A stretch of 7,226 bases of DNA, taken from positions 1-7,226 of the forward strand of contig SKIE01000273.1 of assembly GCA_007116585.1 (NCBI GenBank), given 5' to 3'. The notes beneath the pieces are model-generated. The model ran no database searches. It was not told the DNA's origin and saw only the letters and a list, made by a program, of their open reading frames with translations. Position 1 is the stretch's first letter. The number at the start of each line of letters is the position of its first letter. Both the position numbers and the translations under genes were made by a program. Shown piece by piece: positions 6,727 through 7,226 of this stretch. The stretch comes from Wenzhouxiangella sp. (lineage in GTDB: Bacteria; Pseudomonadota; Gammaproteobacteria; Xanthomonadales; Wenzhouxiangellaceae).

Positions 6727-7226
6727 TTAGCGGATGATGATGACCGACCCGGACACCCGGCTTCGCGGCGCTCCGTACCACCACGGATCGTAGTACGGCC
6801 ACCAGTGGCCGCGGTGCATGGGGCCGTGAACATGCACCACCTCGGCCCGTTCTGGCCACAGGTACATCACCTCGGCTGAAAGCCTGGGATAGCGGTAGAC
6901 AAATTCGCCGATTTCATCGTCGACAAAGCCCTGCAGCCGTCCCACCACGGTAATGTCACGGCCGGCGGTGAATACGGCCGGATCGCGAAAGCCATCGCGG
7001 CAGGCGAGGAAGCGGCCGTGGCTGACATCCCCGCGCAGGGGCCGCAGCTCGCGGTCCAGCTCCCGCGCCAGAATCTCGATACAGGTTTCATCCCGTCCCG
7101 GCCGTGTATCGACGATGGTGCCGCCCCAGCGGACCTCGGCCCCAACGGATCGGTCGGTGGCCTGATCGGGCAGAAACGGCGCGAAGTCGCCGGCCAGCGG
7201 GGCGGGAATGCTGGCACACGCCGTCA
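6727..7226 (-). CDS. Slp-family outer-membrane lipoprotein (N-terminus cut by window edge)
   Basis: The minus strand is open from the right edge to a TAA at 6727-6729, giving 166 full codons. The first complete residues are T-A-C-A-S, and the cut codon before them ends in TG, so the edge falls inside a lipobox of the L-T-A-C type. The cysteine (7216-7218) would be lipidated, and only the signal peptide is missing. The body matches the starvation lipoprotein family: VRWGGTIVDT, an RPLRGDVSHGRFLA segment, DPAVFTAGRDITVVGRLQG, and EFVYRYPRLSAEVMYLWP. Slp proteins are small lipoproteins of the inner face of the outer membrane, induced by carbon starvation or acid in E. coli; their biochemical role is unclear. 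The last third is unusually rich in H, W and Y (HVHGPMHRGHWW, then YYDPWWYG) and could bind metal, which is an inference. No terminator separates it from lexA, 49 bp downstream, so read-through into lexA is possible. Confidence 0.85.
   Translation of the reverse strand, partial: TACASIPAPLAGDFAPFLPDQATDRSVGAEVRWGGTIVDTRPGRDETCIEILARELDRELRPLRGDVSHGRFLACRDGFRDPAVFTAGRDITVVGRLQGFVDDEIGEFVYRYPRLSAEVMYLWPERAEVVHVHGPMHRGHWWPYYDPWWYGAPRSRVSGSVIIIR

Overview
The window looks like chromosomal DNA from a GC-rich gammaproteobacterium. The E. coli-type phosphorylatable NADP isocitrate dehydrogenase, the E. coli-type LexA cleavage and catalytic residues with a CTGT-N8-ACAG operator, and the Slp-type lipoprotein all fit that. 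The deep-branching Xanthomonadales/Chromatiales (Wenzhouxiangella-like) area is a guess from overall flavour only.

Left flank (1-510): the first 34 codons of a P4-type tyrosine integrase run off the left edge on the minus strand, so an integrated element lies to the left of the window. Between it and an intact tRNA-Ser(UGA) gene are an AT-rich stretch with short direct repeats, a short GC-rich remnant ending in CCGCCA, and a strong, nearly symmetrical terminator. This region probably contains the junction between element and host chromosome.

Middle left (550-3054): a secreted SYLF/Ysc84-domain protein starts only 39 nt after the tRNA. It converges on a 632-residue signalling protein built as HDOD, degenerate receiver and GGDEF, a probable diguanylate cyclase.

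Middle right (3226-6150): a tightly packed plus-strand operon. It holds icd (isocitrate dehydrogenase), a ferritin-like DUF455 protein whose start overlaps icd by 20 nt, and a YafV-like omega-amidase coupled by an ATGA overlap. Icd makes 2-oxoglutarate, and an omega-amidase can regenerate 2-oxoglutarate from 2-oxoglutaramate, so the outer two genes may share a metabolic theme.

Right flank (6069-7226): lexA, on the minus strand, overlaps the amidase gene tail-to-tail by 82 bp. A near-perfect SOS box lies almost on top of its start codon. Upstream of it, in the same direction, is an Slp-family outer-membrane lipoprotein gene cut by the right edge just before its lipobox cysteine.

The core genes belong to known families and I see no clear new multi-gene defence or mobile system. 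The most notable points are the element boundary beside tRNA-Ser, the icd/DUF455/amidase operon, the antisense lexA-amidase overlap, the unusual LexA recognition helix and operator position, and the degenerate inhibitory and receiver sites of the cyclase.
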